Shown: positions 3,725-5,234 of the stretch, piece by piece
Position numbering within the stretch: the stretch's first letter is position 1
Layout of the letters: every line of letters starts with the position of its first letter
Assembly: GCA_964643965.1 (NCBI GenBank)
Contig: CAZXVH010000181.1
Span: 1 to 5,234 of the forward strand
Length of the DNA: 5,234 nt
From: GCA-2746795 sp964643965
Lineage (GTDB): Bacteria > Chloroflexota > Anaerolineae > Promineifilales > Promineifilaceae
Reading direction: 5' to 3'
The notes under the pieces: generated by a model
What the model saw: the letters and a program-made list of their open reading frames with translations, nothing else
The model's database searches: none
Told to the model about the DNA's origin: nothing
Position numbers and translations under genes: made by a program

Positions 3725-5234
3725 ATGACCGTTTTACGTTTTGATGACAACCGTGGTGGTTTAGCTTATCCGTTTCTGCCCACTGAATTGCAGTGGCAGA
3801 TCGTTTCTCGTTCCTTTGGCGACGAAGAAGCACTCGCCAAGATTTTCCAGGCCGATCCCCCTACCCTCCGCTGGGTGAAAGATAACAAAGTGCTGGATTT
3901 GCATGTTCCCGACATGGATACCCAGACCTTCCTGGAACGTACTGGGCTGAAGCTTTCTATGCACAAAGGTGGCTACGTGTTAAGCAAGCGGCTTTCTCGC
4001 GTGATGCGGCCGTATCGCTACTGGGGATTCTTTAATCAGGAAGAGGTCTTGATAGACTATAACGAATGCCTCGATGCCAACTTGTGGGATGGCTCTGGTC
4101 AAGTCAGCCGGGGTTTTGTTCAGCGTCTAGCAGACGGTTTGGGTCTCGATGAGCGCCATCGTCGCGAACTGCTGCACACCAATCGCTTCGAGGTGACGAC
4201 GTTACACGCTGGCGGGCAAGATAAAGGGCATGTCTTCGTTGTAGATGATTTAGCGGTTGACTTTATGTTCCCGGCTGAGAGCGCCAAACAGGAGTTGGCT
4301 CTAGCGGACGGCCGTATCTTCATTGGCCTCAACCCCGTCCACAGCGAAGACCAGATGTGCCTGGACATCCAAAGCATCATCAACTTGTATCCCTTCTTTC
4401 AGCCAGAGCATCTGTTGGCGTGGGCACAGATGGAGAGCGAGTTGTTCCTGAGTGGGATTCGCAACGGCCGTTTAGCCAGCATTCTCAATCGCCTATATGA
4501 CGCCGATTCCGTGTCCGATCTGGATTCTCTAGCAGATTGGCACGTGGGTGAGTACATCGCCAGCGGCGGTAGCCTGATGTGGTTTGCGGGCATGGTCAAG
4601 GCGGTGGCCAAACAGCATCTCAATCGCTTGGGCAGCCGCCTCAGCAAATTACGCTGTCCTATTCCTGGCGCGCGCTACTACCTCTTCCCCGCTGCTGTGG
4701 GCAATCGTCATGTGCCAGCAGGCCATATCGAACTCGACCCAACATGTGCCACAGCCTGGGTCAATGACAACGATTGGCTCAATACCATTGTGGATGTGCT
4801 GGGTGGTTGTGATGGGGACGACGCTGTTTGGGTCTTTCCCTTTGCCGATGTCAACGATGGTGGACAATCCAAAATGCTTATCTGGCGCAGCCCCAATCAG
4901 GTGGGCGAATACGTGGTTTTGCAGCCAACCGGCGACAGCCATACCATCACCTGGGACACCGCTCATAGCCCTTTGGCTGCCCCCAAAATGAAAAGCCGCC
5001 TGCTCCCGAACCGCATTGATAGCGTCAACTATCAGTACGGCCAATTAACGGAAGCAAGCGACTGCCATAGAACAAATGTATCGTACACAATCGAGGCCAT
5101 GACGTCAACCATTTATCGTGCCGCCGCAAATCAAGGTGTTTTAGGCGCACACTGCAACGCACTCATGCTGTGCAAGGCTATCTACGGCCGTTTACCAGAC
5201 CAACTCCCAGCCACCTTAGAGGCAGTCATCGACG
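3725..5234 (+). CDS. Putative single-chain double-psi beta-barrel RNA polymerase (RdRp/QDE-1/YonO-like), 3' end outside window
   Basis: A frame without stops from ATG 3725 (503 residues visible). AGGAG (3713-3717) lies 7 bases before this ATG and 4 before the in-frame ATG at 3722. Motifs in order: DGSGQVSRGF (122-131), like the DGxGxIS of eukaryotic RdRps; AGGQDKGHVFV (162-172), like AGRHGNKGVIS of RNAP beta and the RdRp G-x-KG motif, making Lys167 the candidate catalytic lysine of barrel 1; LDIQSIINL (213-221), like the LNRQIIxLL helix of RdRps; RCP (310-312) then IELDPTCATAWVND, like R-x-P and IQLHPLVCAAYNA of RNAP beta'; and GGCDGDDAVWVFPF (360-373), aligning with the metal-binding DxDGD of barrel 2. 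After it come WRSPNQVGEYVV (387-398) and LGAHCNA near 475, recalling the LGxIxNxH segment behind the RdRp active site. The predicted role is DNA- or RNA-templated RNA synthesis. Odd: the first Asp of DxDGD is Gly361, while an extra Asp366 follows. Motif alignments are from memory, by eye. Alternative: an inactive or unrelated barrel protein. Confidence 0.6.
   Translation, partial: MTVLRFDDNRGGLAYPFLPTELQWQIVSRSFGDEEALAKIFQADPPTLRWVKDNKVLDLHVPDMDTQTFLERTGLKLSMHKGGYVLSKRLSRVMRPYRYWGFFNQEEVLIDYNECLDANLWDGSGQVSRGFVQRLADGLGLDERHRRELLHTNRFEVTTLHAGGQDKGHVFVVDDLAVDFMFPAESAKQELALADGRIFIGLNPVHSEDQMCLDIQSIINLYPFFQPEHLLAWAQMESELFLSGIRNGRLASILNRLYDADSVSDLDSLADWHVGEYIASGGSLMWFAGMVKAVAKQHLNRLGSRLSKLRCPIPGARYYLFPAAVGNRHVPAGHIELDPTCATAWVNDNDWLNTIVDVLGGCDGDDAVWVFPFADVNDGGQSKMLIWRSPNQVGEYVVLQPTGDSHTITWDTAHSPLAAPKMKSRLLPNRIDSVNYQYGQLTEASDCHRTNVSYTIEAMTSTIYRAAANQGVLGAHCNALMLCKAIYGRLPDQLPATLEAVID

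Noticed and set aside
4649..5044. Minus-strand open frame of 131 codons within the polymerase-like gene
   Set aside because: It lies entirely inside a longer plus-strand frame that has ordered motifs and a good ribosome binding site; it has neither.
1..5234. CRISPR array, tRNA, rRNA or insertion-sequence ends
   Set aside because: No regularly spaced long repeats, no cloverleaf or rRNA sequence and no transposase or terminal inverted repeats were seen on reading both strands.

Overview
This window looks like an accessory (phage-, plasmid- or integrated-element-like) segment of a bacterial genome of roughly balanced base composition. The organism cannot be named from the sequence. Three things fit a Chloroflexota-type background weakly: strong AGGAG ribosome binding sites, a heavily iterated palindrome AACGGCCGTT, and one copy of a CCTTCGACAGGCT-type dispersed repeat. 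That assignment is inference only.

Layout. Positions 2-115 hold the tail of a gene entering from the left. It is followed closely by a 300-residue-class unrecognised protein (131-1072, +) with a beta-rich N-terminal part and an Asn/Gly/Ala-rich linker; its start appears frameshifted. A convergent spacer (1073-1320) carries a hairpin. On the minus strand is a two-gene operon: a phage P22-type antirepressor (1653-2495) and, translationally coupled to it, a small protein built of two tandem ribbon-helix-helix-like halves (1321-1641). Its promoter (about 2529-2556) is overlaid by 8-bp tandem repeats that look like an operator. A non-coding stretch (2505-2809) follows, with a tandem 16-bp repeat, a small hairpin and a rightward intrinsic terminator. 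Then come three plus-strand genes: a DUF4326 protein (2810-3154) closed by a very strong terminator, an unrecognised 131-residue protein (3257-3652), and a long open frame from 3725 that runs off the right edge.

The last frame is the most interesting object. Its motifs, in order, resemble the two double-psi beta-barrels of single-chain RNA polymerases (eukaryotic RdRp/QDE-1 and phage YonO type) and of the multisubunit beta/beta' barrels: DGSGQVS, AGGQDKG with a candidate catalytic lysine, an L-x-x-Q-x-I-x-x-L helix, R-C-P, and GGCDGDD in place of the canonical DxDGD. If correct, this is a mobile-element-borne, single-subunit polymerase with an altered metal-binding loop.

How the genes may work together is inferred. 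The antirepressor and the ribbon-helix-helix protein would form an autoregulated switch facing the rightward module. That module would contain the polymerase-like protein, the DUF4326 protein and a small unknown partner, with a terminated leader RNA between the two arms. The AACGGCCGTT palindrome lies across genes, in all three reading frames, and also builds a terminator, so it is a DNA-level signal and not a coding one.
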